Source: Thermanaerothrix solaris (GTDB lineage: Bacteria > Chloroflexota > Anaerolineae > Anaerolineales > Anaerolineaceae). Taken from it: 64,000 bases of DNA. The DNA is taken from the NCBI RefSeq assembly GCF_032334255.1, contig NZ_JAUHMF010000001.1:186001-250000 (forward strand), in the 5' to 3' direction. Position 1 is the first letter of the stretch, and each line of letters begins with the position of its first letter. The notes below the pieces were generated by a model. It saw only the letters and a program-made list of their open reading frames with translations, ran no database searches and was not told the DNA's origin. The translations under genes and the position numbers were made by a program. Positions 1 to 8,408 of the stretch are shown here, piece by piece.

Positions 1-1
1 G

Positions 2-211
2 GTGGAAGAAGGTGTTTATTGCATTGATATCATTCGTCAAATTCAGGCGGTGCAGGCTGCTTTAGATAAGGTGAGCGCGATGATTTTGGAAGATCACCTT
101 CATTCCTGTGTTACTTTGGCCATTCAGGGCGAAGATCCTCAGGAGCGGGAGCGCGTCCTGAAAGAGATTGTTGAGGTCTTTAACGCTACTAATCTTTCCC
201 AACGGAGGTAA
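2..211 (+). CDS. csoR: CsoR/FrmR-type metal-sensing repressor, 5'-truncated by the window edge
   Basis: C-terminal 69 residues of a DUF156/CsoR-family repressor; the family is about 85-100 residues long, so the start lies before the window. The reading begins V-E-E-G-x-Y-C, a typical internal stretch of helix 1-2, which is why I treat it as partial rather than as a GTG start. The Cu(I)-ligand pattern of CsoR is present: Cys7 (YCID) plus His32 and Cys36 (DHLHSCV), spaced four apart as in characterised CsoR proteins. In the family, apo-protein binds the operator and Cu(I) releases it. It lies 5 bases before a CopZ-like gene and upstream of copA, so it probably represses its own operon. The operator would be outside the window. 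Specificity for Cu(I) rather than Ni or formaldehyde is inferred from ligands and context. Confidence 0.88.
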   Translation: MEEGVYCIDIIRQIQAVQAALDKVSAMILEDHLHSCVTLAIQGEDPQERERVLKEIVEVFNATNLSQRR

Positions 212-216
212 ATCTC

Positions 217-426
217 ATGGCAGAAGTTGAATTTTTTGTTCCAGCAATCCACTGTGCTCACTGTGTTCACACCATCAAAATGGAATTGCAGGAATTGAAT
301 GGCGTTCAAGGGGTTGAGGCTGATGTGACGAGCAAAAAGGTTCGCGTCAAGTACGAAGCTCCGGCATCCCCGGAGAGCATTGCTAAACTGCTCGAGGAGA
401 TAAATTATCCTCCCCAAAGGATTTAG
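217..426 (+). CDS. copZ: CopZ-like heavy-metal-associated (HMA) copper chaperone
   Basis: A 69-residue single HMA domain with the metal loop IHCAHC near residues 12-17 (C-x2-C) and the expected beta-alpha-beta-beta-alpha-beta length. These soluble chaperones bind Cu(I) through the two Cys and pass it to the N-terminal domain of a P1B ATPase. The loop lacks the usual M-T before the first Cys (it reads A-I-H-C). The His next to the Cys may tune affinity, but that is inference. It lies between the CsoR-like gene (5-base gap) and copA (63-base gap holding a strong stem-loop), all co-directional, so it is most likely co-transcribed as csoR-copZ-copA. The upstream AACGGAGG is a good ribosome binding site. 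Confidence 0.87.
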   Translation: MAEVEFFVPAIHCAHCVHTIKMELQELNGVQGVEADVTSKKVRVKYEAPASPESIAKLLEEINYPPQRI

Positions 427-440
427 GATTTGAGGCTTTA

Positions 441-473
441 CAACCTCGGGGCGTGAAAAGCGCCCTGAGGTTG
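441..473 (+). promoter_or_regulatory. Intercistronic stem-loop between copZ and copA
   Basis: Arms at 441-453 and 461-473 form a 13-bp stem with one G-U pair and a 7-base loop. No T run follows, so it is not a standard intrinsic terminator. It ends about 8 bases before the GGAGG of copA. Likely roles are transcript processing or stability, setting different copZ and copA levels; this is inferred from structure only. Confidence 0.6.
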
Positions 474-489
474 CTTACTGGAGGCTGTT

Positions 490-2922
490 ATGGAAAAAAC
501 ACAACAGGTGGTGTTACCCATCACTGGAATGACGTGTGCCAATTGTGTCGCCACCATCGAACGCAATTTGAAGAAAGAAAAAGGAGTAAACCACGTCGCT
601 GTCAACCTTGCTTCGGAGCGCGCTACTGTGATCTTTGATCCAACCCTAACCCGCTGGGAGGATTTGGTTGCACGCGTGGAACGGGCTGGTTATGGTGTTG
701 CGACTGCAGACGTTCAATGGCCGATTGAAGGATTGAGCGATGATAACGATGCCCGCCGTATGGAACGCACCTTAGCACAATTGGTTGGGGTACGCGAAGT
801 TCATGTGCTTTACCCGGCACGGCAGGTGATTATCCGTTATATACCCACCTTGATCAGTCAGCAGGAAATTCGCCACATCATTCGTCAGGCGGGTTTCGAC
901 ATAGTTGAAACTACGGGGGAGTTTCAGGACGCTGAGGCTGAAGCCCGCCGAAGGGAAGTTGCGCACCAAAAGCGTTTGCTGGTTATTGGGGTGGCGTTTA
1001 CTCTACCCCTTTTCCTGTTGGCCATGGGGCGTGATTTGGGAATGTTGCCGCTGACGTGGGCCCATTCTCCGAGACTGGATTGGCTTCTATGGGCGCTGGC
1101 GACCCCGGTTCAATTTTATGTGGGCTGGCAGTATTATCGGAATGGGTATAAAGCCTTGCGAAATGGGGCTGCCAATATGGACGTCTTAATCGCAATGGGG
1201 TCCTCGGTGGCTTATCTCTATTCGGTGGCAGTAGTATTTGGATGGCTCAAAGGACATGTATATTTTGAAACCGCGGCCGTGATTATCACTTTGGTGCGGC
1301 TGGGCAAGTATTTGGAAGCCCGCGCCCGTGGGTTGACCGGGGAAGCTATTCGCAAATTAATGGGATTGCAATCCCGGACGGCGCGCGTCCTCCGGGAAGG
1401 ACATGAACTCGAGATTCCTATTGAAGAGGTTCAAATTGGCGACATTGTGCTGGTGCGGCCAGGTGAACGTATTCCGGTGGACGGGGTGGTTATCGAAGGA
1501 CATTCAACGGTAGATGAATCTATGTTGACGGGGGAGTCTTTACCAGTGGTAAAAAAACCGGGGGACAACGTGATTGGAGGGACGCTCAATAAACAAGGTT
1601 TCCTGCGATTTGAGGCTACACGGATCGGAAAAGATACCGTTCTGGCCCAAATTGTGCGTTTGGTGCAAGAAGCCCAAGCGAGTAAAGCCCCCATCCAGCG
1701 TTTGGCAGATCGTATCGCGGCGGTATTTGTCCCTCTCGTTATCTTGATCGCAGTGATAACATTTGGCATCTGGTATTTCTTTGTACCCATTCCGGGTGAT
1801 CCAAATGCAACATTTGCACGCGCTTTGATCCACATGGTGGCGGTATTGGTGATCGCCTGCCCATGTGCTCTGGGGTTGGCGACACCTACAGCGGTCATGG
1901 TTGGCACTGGCAAAGGGGCAGAACTGGGCATATTATTTCGCAACAGCGAAGCCTTGGAGCGAGCCGGGCAGGTTGATGTGGTCGTTCTGGATAAGACGGG
2001 AACGCTAACCCGAGGGCAACCTCAGGTTACCCAAATTTTTCTTGCTCCAGAAAGCCCTTTAGGTAAAGATGAAAACCGTCTTCTTCAGTTAGCAGCCAGC
2101 GTGGAACAGGTCAGTGGTCACCCATTGGGTGAAGCCATTTTAGCCGAAGCGAATGCGCGTGGTTTGCGACTGGAAAGTCCAGCTAGTTTTACGGCAGATA
2201 TTGGGCAAGGTGTCGAAGCGGAAATCCAAGGTCACCGAGTAATGATAGGAAGTCCGGGAATGTTTCAGCGGCGCGGGCTTTCTCTTGATGGGCTCGAGTC
2301 GGTTGTGGAAAAAATTAAGGCAGAGGCTCAAACGCCTGTATTGGTCGCCGTGGATGGCGTTCTCAGCGGTGTAATTGGGATTGCCGATACCTTACAGGAA
2401 GGGGCTTACGACGGAGTGCGTGCGCTGCGTGATCTGGGTTTACGAGTGATAATGTTAACGGGGGATCAGCGTCCAACAGCCTTGGCGATTGCGGCACAGG
2501 TGGGTATCGAAGAAGTTATCGCCGAGGTTTTACCCCAACACAAGGCCGATGCGGTTAAATCATTACAGCAACAAGGGCATATTGTGGCCATGGTGGGGGA
2601 TGGAATTAATGACGCACCTGCTTTGGCACAGGCTGATGTGGGGATTGCGATTGGCACAGGCACGGATATCGCCATGGCAACGGCACCGGTCACGTTGATC
2701 GGGAGTGATTTACGCGGCGTAGCAAGGGCGATTCTCCTTTCTCGAAAAACACTGCGCACGATTCGCCAAAACCTCTTTTGGGCCTTTTTCTACAATGTGA
2801 TTCTCATTCCCGCGGCGGCGATGGGCTATCTAAATCCGATCCTGGCGGCTTTGGCCATGGCATTCAGCAGTGTTTTTGTGGTGACCAATAGCCTACGATT
2901 GCGGCGTGTGCACATAATATGA
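490..2922 (+). CDS. copA: Cu(I)-exporting P1B-type ATPase CopA
   Basis: This 810-residue copper-efflux ATPase couples ATP hydrolysis to Cu(I) export across the cytoplasmic membrane. Visible in order: an N-terminal HMA domain with GMTCANC (Cys16, Cys19); a second HMA-like fold at about residues 76-150 that has lost its C-x2-C; paired membrane helices; the actuator TGES near 346; the CPC ion-path motif (CPCALG near 457); the phosphorylated Asp in DKTGTLT near 501; HPLGEAI in the nucleotide domain; GDGINDAPAL near 704; and the MAFSSVFVVTNSLRL end typical of Cu(I) pumps. Length is normal for the family. ATG follows a good GGAGG. It is last in the csoR-copZ-copA operon and followed by a strong terminator. 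The degenerate second metal-binding domain is the only oddity. Confidence 0.96.
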   Translation: MEKTQQVVLPITGMTCANCVATIERNLKKEKGVNHVAVNLASERATVIFDPTLTRWEDLVARVERAGYGVATADVQWPIEGLSDDNDARRMERTLAQLVGVREVHVLYPARQVIIRYIPTLISQQEIRHIIRQAGFDIVETTGEFQDAEAEARRREVAHQKRLLVIGVAFTLPLFLLAMGRDLGMLPLTWAHSPRLDWLLWALATPVQFYVGWQYYRNGYKALRNGAANMDVLIAMGSSVAYLYSVAVVFGWLKGHVYFETAAVIITLVRLGKYLEARARGLTGEAIRKLMGLQSRTARVLREGHELEIPIEEVQIGDIVLVRPGERIPVDGVVIEGHSTVDESMLTGESLPVVKKPGDNVIGGTLNKQGFLRFEATRIGKDTVLAQIVRLVQEAQASKAPIQRLADRIAAVFVPLVILIAVITFGIWYFFVPIPGDPNATFARALIHMVAVLVIACPCALGLATPTAVMVGTGKGAELGILFRNSEALERAGQVDVVVLDKTGTLTRGQPQVTQIFLAPESPLGKDENRLLQLAASVEQVSGHPLGEAILAEANARGLRLESPASFTADIGQGVEAEIQGHRVMIGSPGMFQRRGLSLDGLESVVEKIKAEAQTPVLVAVDGVLSGVIGIADTLQEGAYDGVRALRDLGLRVIMLTGDQRPTALAIAAQVGIEEVIAEVLPQHKADAVKSLQQQGHIVAMVGDGINDAPALAQADVGIAIGTGTDIAMATAPVTLIGSDLRGVARAILLSRKTLRTIRQNLFWAFFYNVILIPAAAMGYLNPILAALAMAFSSVFVVTNSLRLRRVHII

Positions 2923-2934
2923 AAATCCAGATGA

Positions 2935-2977
2935 AAATAAAGGGCTTGCACAGACGTGTAAGCCCTTTATTTTTTTT
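2935..2977 (+). terminator. Rho-independent terminator after copA
   Basis: A 16-bp stem (arms 2935-2950 and 2957-2972, one G-T wobble) with a 6-base loop runs into a tract of T from 2969. It starts 12 bases after the copA stop and closes the copper operon before the transketolase operon. Confidence 0.9.
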
Positions 2978-3059
2978 GAGGATGGTGTGTGATTGATGGT
3001 AGAATTTTGGCAATTAGGAGTTGCCTCTTATCTTGTCATCATCCCAAGGAGCACATCCC

Positions 3060-5075
3060 ATGATTGTCACACCTGAATTTGAATCACGTGCAATTAATAC
3101 CCTGCGCTTTCTTTCGGCGGATGCAGTGCAGAACGCGAATTCAGGGCATCCGGGTCTGCCGATGGGGGCTGCAGCGATTGCCTATACTATCTGGACGCGC
3201 CACCTCAGGCATAGCCCGCGCAATCCCCATTGGCCGAATCGAGATCGCTTTATCCTTTCGGGTGGACACGGCTGTGCCTTGCTGTATTCCTTGCTTCATT
3301 TGACGGGTTACGACCTGCCTTTAGAAGAACTCAAGCGCTTTCGTCAGTGGGGGAGTAAGACCCCAGGTCATCCCGAATACGGCTTGACCCCGGGCGTAGA
3401 GACGACCACCGGTCCCTTAGGGCAGGGCTTTGCCAATGGGGTCGGTATGGCAATTGCTGAAGCCCATCTGGCAGCGGAATTCAACCGCCCTGGGTTTAAC
3501 ATTGTGGATCACTATATCTACGCCCTGGTCACGGATGGGGACTTGATGGAAGGAGTAGCGTCCGAAGCCGCATCGCTAGCAGGTCACCTGCGGCTGGGCA
3601 AGTTGATTTATCTTTATGATGACAACCGCATCTCGATTGACGGTTCAACGGATCTGACCTTTACCGAAGACCGTGCGCGCCGATTTGAAGCCTACGGCTG
3701 GCAAGTGTTACACGTGGCGGATGGCAATAATGTCGCTGCCCTTGACGCCGCCATCCGTGAGGCGAAAGCCGATCCGCGGCCCTCGTTGATTATCTGCCGC
3801 ACCCAAATTGGGTACGGCTTACCCACGCGCCAGGGTACGGCCAAAGCCCATGGGGAACCGCCGGGTGAAGAAGAATTACGTAGTGCTAAAGAACGCCTGG
3901 GGTGGCCCTTGGAGCCGATGTTCTATATTCCCGAGGATGTGTTGGCTTTTTACCGGCAAGCTGTGGAACAGGGAGAAATGGCCGAAAAGGCATGGCAAGA
4001 GCAGTTTGAAGCCTATCGCCAGGCGTATCCAGACCTGGCGGCTGAGTTTGAGCGGCGCATGCAGGGGCGTTTACCAACCGATTGGGACAAAGACTTGCCG
4101 GAATTTGCCCCGGATTCGAAGGGGATGGCGACACGGGCAGCTTCGGGGAAAGTCTTGAATGTCTTGGCCACACGGCTGCCGGAATTGATGGGTGGATCGG
4201 CTGACCTGACGCCTTCGAACAACACCTGGATGAACTGCACCACGGCCTTTCAGGCGGATAATCCGCTGGGGCGCTATCTCCATTTTGGGGTACGTGAGCA
4301 TGGTATGGGGGCGGTGGTCAATGGAATGGCCTACTATCGGGGCGTTATCCCGTTCGGTGCGACCTTCCTGGTCTTTTCGGATTATATGCGACCAGCGATC
4401 CGCCTTTCGGCCCTTTCACACCTCGGGAGCATCTGGATCTTTACCCACGATTCGATCGGTTTGGGTGAAGATGGGCCGACCCATCAACCCATTGAACAGT
4501 TACCCTCTCTGCGGGCGATCCCCAATCTGGTCGTCATTCGCCCTGCTGATGCCAATGAGGTGCGTGAAGCGTGGAAGGTAGCGATTGAGCGTCGGGATGG
4601 GCCAACGGCACTGGTATTGAGCCGGCAGGCCATTCCGGTGTTGGATCGTTCGGTATTCGCCCCGGCCAGTGGGTTGCGCCGTGGGGCGTATGTGTTGGCT
4701 GATCTGGGGGGCGGGCGCCCGCAGATCATTCTCATGGCGAGCGGCTCGGAGGTAAGCCTTATTGTTGAAGCGGGATATGCCCTGGCGGCGGAGGGATATA
4801 ATGTCCGCTTGGTGTCCTTCCCGAGTTGGGAGTTATTTGAAGCGCAGGAACCAGGTTATCAGGACGAGGTGTTGCCGCCCTCCGTTGAGCGGCGCTTGGC
4901 CGTGGAGGCGGCCCGCCCTTTGGGTTGGGAGCGCTGGGTAGGGAGCAAAGGACGAATCCTGGGGATCAACCGGTTTGGGGCATCGGCACCGTACAAAATA
5001 ATCTATGAGCAGTTTGGTTTGACGGTAAGCGAAATTGTGCGTGAAGCCCATGGATTGTTGGGCGTTGGTGAATAG
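3060..5075 (+). CDS. tkt: Transketolase
   Basis: A 671-residue thiamine-diphosphate enzyme that moves two-carbon ketol units between sugar phosphates in the pentose-phosphate pathway. The N-terminal TPP domain shows GHPGLPMG and the GDG...N motif (VTDGDLMEGVASEA, then DDNRISIDG). The middle pyrimidine domain shows GVREHGMGAVVNG and the catalytic-region FTHDSIGLGEDGPTHQP, followed by the usual C-terminal domain (WELFEAQ). ATG at 3060 is preferred over an in-frame TTG at 3021 because AAGGAG lies just upstream and the protein then begins at the usual family start. It is first in a three-gene operon with rpiB (15-base gap) and the transaldolase-PGI fusion. Together these carry most non-oxidative pentose-phosphate steps; ribulose-phosphate epimerase is not in the window. 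Confidence 0.96.
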   Translation: MIVTPEFESRAINTLRFLSADAVQNANSGHPGLPMGAAAIAYTIWTRHLRHSPRNPHWPNRDRFILSGGHGCALLYSLLHLTGYDLPLEELKRFRQWGSKTPGHPEYGLTPGVETTTGPLGQGFANGVGMAIAEAHLAAEFNRPGFNIVDHYIYALVTDGDLMEGVASEAASLAGHLRLGKLIYLYDDNRISIDGSTDLTFTEDRARRFEAYGWQVLHVADGNNVAALDAAIREAKADPRPSLIICRTQIGYGLPTRQGTAKAHGEPPGEEELRSAKERLGWPLEPMFYIPEDVLAFYRQAVEQGEMAEKAWQEQFEAYRQAYPDLAAEFERRMQGRLPTDWDKDLPEFAPDSKGMATRAASGKVLNVLATRLPELMGGSADLTPSNNTWMNCTTAFQADNPLGRYLHFGVREHGMGAVVNGMAYYRGVIPFGATFLVFSDYMRPAIRLSALSHLGSIWIFTHDSIGLGEDGPTHQPIEQLPSLRAIPNLVVIRPADANEVREAWKVAIERRDGPTALVLSRQAIPVLDRSVFAPASGLRRGAYVLADLGGGRPQIILMASGSEVSLIVEAGYALAAEGYNVRLVSFPSWELFEAQEPGYQDEVLPPSVERRLAVEAARPLGWERWVGSKGRILGINRFGASAPYKIIYEQFGLTVSEIVREAHGLLGVGE

Positions 5076-5090
5076 GGAGTGGAGGCTAAA

Positions 5091-5546
5091 ATGCGTGTAG
5101 CCATTGCGTGTGATCACGGAGGTTTTCCTCTCAAAGCGCATGTCATCGAGGCTGTGCGTTCCTTGGGGCATGAGGTGGTGGATTTTGGGGTTTTCAGCGA
5201 GGAACGAGTGGACTATCCGGATTTTGCAGAAAAAGCAGGTCGGGCGCTTCAACGCGGGGAGGTAGAAAGAGCCATTCTGATCTGCGCTTCGGGCATTGGA
5301 GTCAACATTGCGGCGAATAAAATGCGCGGCGTCTATGCCGGAGTCTGCCATGATACCTATTCTGCCCATCAAGGGGTAGAACATGACAATATGAATGCGC
5401 TGTGCCTAGGTGGGCGGATTATTGGTCCCGAGTTAGCCAAGGAAATTGTGCGCGCCTTTTTAAATGCCAAATTCTTGGGTGAAGATCGCTACCAACGTCG
5501 CTTTGAAAAGGTACAAGCCTTAGAGGAAGAGGCAAAACGTCGTTAA
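5091..5546 (+). CDS. rpiB: Ribose-5-phosphate isomerase B (RpiB/LacAB family)
   Basis: A 151-residue sugar-phosphate isomerase of the RpiB family, interconverting ribose 5-phosphate and ribulose 5-phosphate. It opens with RVAIACDHGGFPLK (the DHGG substrate loop) and contains CASGIGVNIAANKMRG (the catalytic Cys in the CGSG-type loop, here CASG) and CHDTYSAHQGVEHDNMNALCLGGR, all diagnostic. ATG at 5091 is chosen over GTG at 5079 because GGAGTGGAGG sits 5-12 bases upstream. It lies between tkt and the transaldolase-PGI fusion, so the pathway role is clear. Some family members act on allose or galactose phosphates; the context favours ribose. Confidence 0.93.
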   Translation: MRVAIACDHGGFPLKAHVIEAVRSLGHEVVDFGVFSEERVDYPDFAEKAGRALQRGEVERAILICASGIGVNIAANKMRGVYAGVCHDTYSAHQGVEHDNMNALCLGGRIIGPELAKEIVRAFLNAKFLGEDRYQRRFEKVQALEEEAKRR

Positions 5547-5567
5547 GTTGTTTGGGGAGAGGTAAAG

Positions 5568-8351
5568 ATGGGCAACGAGGCTATTCAAAAGTTACATGCG
5601 TTGGGTCAATCGCTTTGGTATGACAATATTCAGCGGCGGCTTCTGGAAAACGGTGAATTGGCCAGAATGATTGCTGAGGGGCTGATCCGAGGGGTTACCT
5701 CGAATCCGACTATCTTTCATCAAGCAATTGCGCGTTCCCACGATTATGATTCCGCCATTCAGCCGATGGCTTGGGCAGGATGGTCGGCGCTACAAATTTA
5801 TGATCAACTGACGGTGGAAGACATCCAGAAGGCGGCCGACTTGTTCCTGCCCGTTTATGAGGCTACCCAGGGCGAAGATGGCTATGTCAGTCTGGAAGTT
5901 GCTCCCACATTAGCCTATGATACTGAAGGTACTGTGGCAGAGGCAAAGCGCCTTTGGACGTTAGTATCCCGACCTAACTTGATGATCAAGATTCCTGCCA
6001 CCGCGCCCGGAGTACCGGCCATCCGTCGAGCGATATATGAAGGAATTAACGTCAATGTGACGTTGATTTTCTCGCTGGAGCGCTATGCGCAGGTCATTGA
6101 CGCGTATTTGAGCGGATTGGAAGACCGTTTGGAAACCGGATTGCCGATTGACCGCATTGCCTCAGTAGCCTCGTTCTTTGTCTCGCGTGTGGATACGAAG
6201 GTTGATAGGTTATTGGAAGAAATTATTCGACAAGAGGGCCCCGATGCTGAACAGGCTCGTTCGTTATTAGGTAAGGCGGCTATTGCAAATGCGCGTCTGG
6301 CTTATGCTCAATTCTTAGACGCATTTAAGAGTGAGCGATTTCATGCTCTTGCGCAACACGGTGCCCGAGTGCAGCGCCCGTTGTGGGCTTCGACGAGCAC
6401 TAAAAATCCTGCGTATAGCGATGTGCTCTATGTAGAAGCCTTGATTGGGCCACAAACGGTCAACACGGTACCCCCTCAAACCCTGGCAGCGTTCGCTGAT
6501 CATGGGAAGGCGACCTTGACCCTGAGTGCCGATGTCAATGCTGAGAAAGAGGTCATTTCAGCACTTGAGCGCCTGGGCATTTCCATGGCACGCGTCACCC
6601 AAGAACTTGAAGAAGAAGGGGTGAAGGCGTTTGCCGATGCCTTTGATGCTTTGTTGAAGACTATTGAAGAACGGCGCTCGGTGGCGGTTGCCGAATTAGG
6701 GCCGTTGGCACATCTCTTACCGGCTCAAATTGAGCGGGCCGATCATGAGCGCTACGTCCAACGCTTGTTTGAGGCTGATGCCAGTTTGTGGACTGAGAAT
6801 GCTGCTGGGCAGGCCGAGATTCGTCAACGATTGGGGTGGCTGATTGCCCCGCAAAAGAGTCGTCCTTTGGTTTCTGCATGGTTCAACCTGGCTCAACAAA
6901 TCGCTCAAGAGGGCTATCGGCAAGCGGTATTATTGGGGATGGGGGGATCATCCTTAGCCCCTGAGGTGTTTGCCTCGATTTTTGGGGTAGGACAACTTGG
7001 TCAATGGCCGGGTTTGAGCCTTACCGTTCTCGATAGTACGGATCCTGATCAGATTTCTGCGGTAGCACGTGATCTTGAATGGAAAGAAACTCTGTTCATC
7101 GTTTCCAGCAAATCCGGAACAACGGTTGAAGTCCACGCTTTGATGGATTACTTCTGGACCTGGGTGAAAACCCAAGGCGAACCAAACCCTGGACGTCATT
7201 TTGTGGCTATTACCGACCCAGGGACTCCGCTGGCCAAATTGGCCGAAGAGCGTGGCTTTCGCGAAGTCATTTATGGCGATCCCCATGTAGGGGGCCGTTA
7301 TTCGGCGTTGACGGTGTTTGGCTTGTTTCCGGCAACTTTGTTGGGAATGAATATCGAAACCCTATTATCCCGGGCTGACCGCATGTTCGCGCAATCTTTA
7401 CCCACCCAACCCGCCGGTCGCAATCCGGGTTTGGTGTTGGGGGTTCTATTGGGTGTGGCAGCCGCTCAAGGGCGGGATAAATTGACCTTCCTTGCCGATC
7501 CTGAATTATTGCCCTTAGGAGCGTGGTTGGAGCAATTGGTAGCCGAATCGAGCGGCAAAGAAGGGCGGGGAATTATTCCGGTGGATCTTGAGCCGGAGAT
7601 AGACCCTAAAGATTATGGCCAAGATCGGCTGTTTGTGTATTTTCACCTTAGTGGGGCAAAGGAAGAAAGAGCAAGCGCTTTATTAGCCGCTGGTCATCCA
7701 GTGATCACTCTGCGCTTGGAAGATGTATATGATCTTGGTGCCGAAATGTATCGGTGGGAAGTAGCGATCGCCATTGCCTGTGCATTTTTACGCATAAATG
7801 CCTTTGACCAACCGGATGTTGAAGATAGTAAAATCCGCGCACGAGCCTTGCTGGCTGCTTTTCAAAACCAAGGGAAGTTGCCTTCCGAATCGCCGTGTTG
7901 GGAAGATGAACGTGTTGCAGTCTTTACCTCTCAGGATACGGGGATAGAGGGTTCGGAGCTAGCAGAGTTAATCGAACAATGGATCTCCCGAGCAGAGCCG
8001 GGGGATTACATCGCAATCAATGCCTACTTGCCCCGCAATGCTCAGATGCTGGAGCGATTACAGGCTCTACGGCGGAGAATCCTTGAAATGACACACTGTG
8101 CCACAACTCTGGGCTTTGGACCGCGATTCTTACACTCAACGGGGCAATTGCATAAGGGTGGACCGAACCGGGGACTATTTATTCAAATCACACGTGAGCC
8201 CGAAACTGATTTGGACATTCCTGGCCAATCACTACGCTTTGGGACGTTAGAACGGGCCCAGGCGATGGGTGACTTTGAGGCATTAAAGTCGCGTGGACGC
8301 CGTGTGCTCTATCTTCATTCTAAGACCCCATTCATTGAGAATATCTTATGA
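5568..8351 (+). CDS. tal-pgi: Bifunctional transaldolase / glucose-6-phosphate isomerase fusion
   Basis: A 927-residue two-enzyme fusion. Residues 1 to about 370 are a transaldolase with GVTSNPTIF (41-50) and the Schiff-base lysine Lys141 in NLMIKIPAT. From about 385 to the end is a phosphoglucose isomerase with GMGGSSLAPEVF (about 457), SKSGTTVEV (about 512), GGRYSALTVFG, and a C-terminal STGQLHKGG that carries the catalytic lysine. Transaldolase makes fructose 6-phosphate, which PGI converts to glucose 6-phosphate, so the fusion links the pentose-phosphate pathway to the Zwf substrate; zwf itself is at 31 kb. Such fusions are known in some bacteria. A strong GGGGAGAGG precedes the ATG, 21 bases after rpiB. 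No internal frameshift is seen. Confidence 0.95.
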   Translation: MGNEAIQKLHALGQSLWYDNIQRRLLENGELARMIAEGLIRGVTSNPTIFHQAIARSHDYDSAIQPMAWAGWSALQIYDQLTVEDIQKAADLFLPVYEATQGEDGYVSLEVAPTLAYDTEGTVAEAKRLWTLVSRPNLMIKIPATAPGVPAIRRAIYEGINVNVTLIFSLERYAQVIDAYLSGLEDRLETGLPIDRIASVASFFVSRVDTKVDRLLEEIIRQEGPDAEQARSLLGKAAIANARLAYAQFLDAFKSERFHALAQHGARVQRPLWASTSTKNPAYSDVLYVEALIGPQTVNTVPPQTLAAFADHGKATLTLSADVNAEKEVISALERLGISMARVTQELEEEGVKAFADAFDALLKTIEERRSVAVAELGPLAHLLPAQIERADHERYVQRLFEADASLWTENAAGQAEIRQRLGWLIAPQKSRPLVSAWFNLAQQIAQEGYRQAVLLGMGGSSLAPEVFASIFGVGQLGQWPGLSLTVLDSTDPDQISAVARDLEWKETLFIVSSKSGTTVEVHALMDYFWTWVKTQGEPNPGRHFVAITDPGTPLAKLAEERGFREVIYGDPHVGGRYSALTVFGLFPATLLGMNIETLLSRADRMFAQSLPTQPAGRNPGLVLGVLLGVAAAQGRDKLTFLADPELLPLGAWLEQLVAESSGKEGRGIIPVDLEPEIDPKDYGQDRLFVYFHLSGAKEERASALLAAGHPVITLRLEDVYDLGAEMYRWEVAIAIACAFLRINAFDQPDVEDSKIRARALLAAFQNQGKLPSESPCWEDERVAVFTSQDTGIEGSELAELIEQWISRAEPGDYIAINAYLPRNAQMLERLQALRRRILEMTHCATTLGFGPRFLHSTGQLHKGGPNRGLFIQITREPETDLDIPGQSLRFGTLERAQAMGDFEALKSRGRRVLYLHSKTPFIENIL

Positions 8352-8408
8352 GATAAACAATCGTGTGAGTTAAAGCGATTACTACGAGGAGAGCCCACGG
8401 GTTCGGGG

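Noticed and set aside
1431..1943. Minus-strand frame of 170 codons inside copA
   Set aside because: Antisense of a conserved enzyme; composition (Thr/Ala/Pro) follows copA codon use.
4833..5384. Minus-strand frame of 183 codons across tkt and rpiB
   Set aside because: Spans two convincing genes on the other strand and looks like no protein I know.
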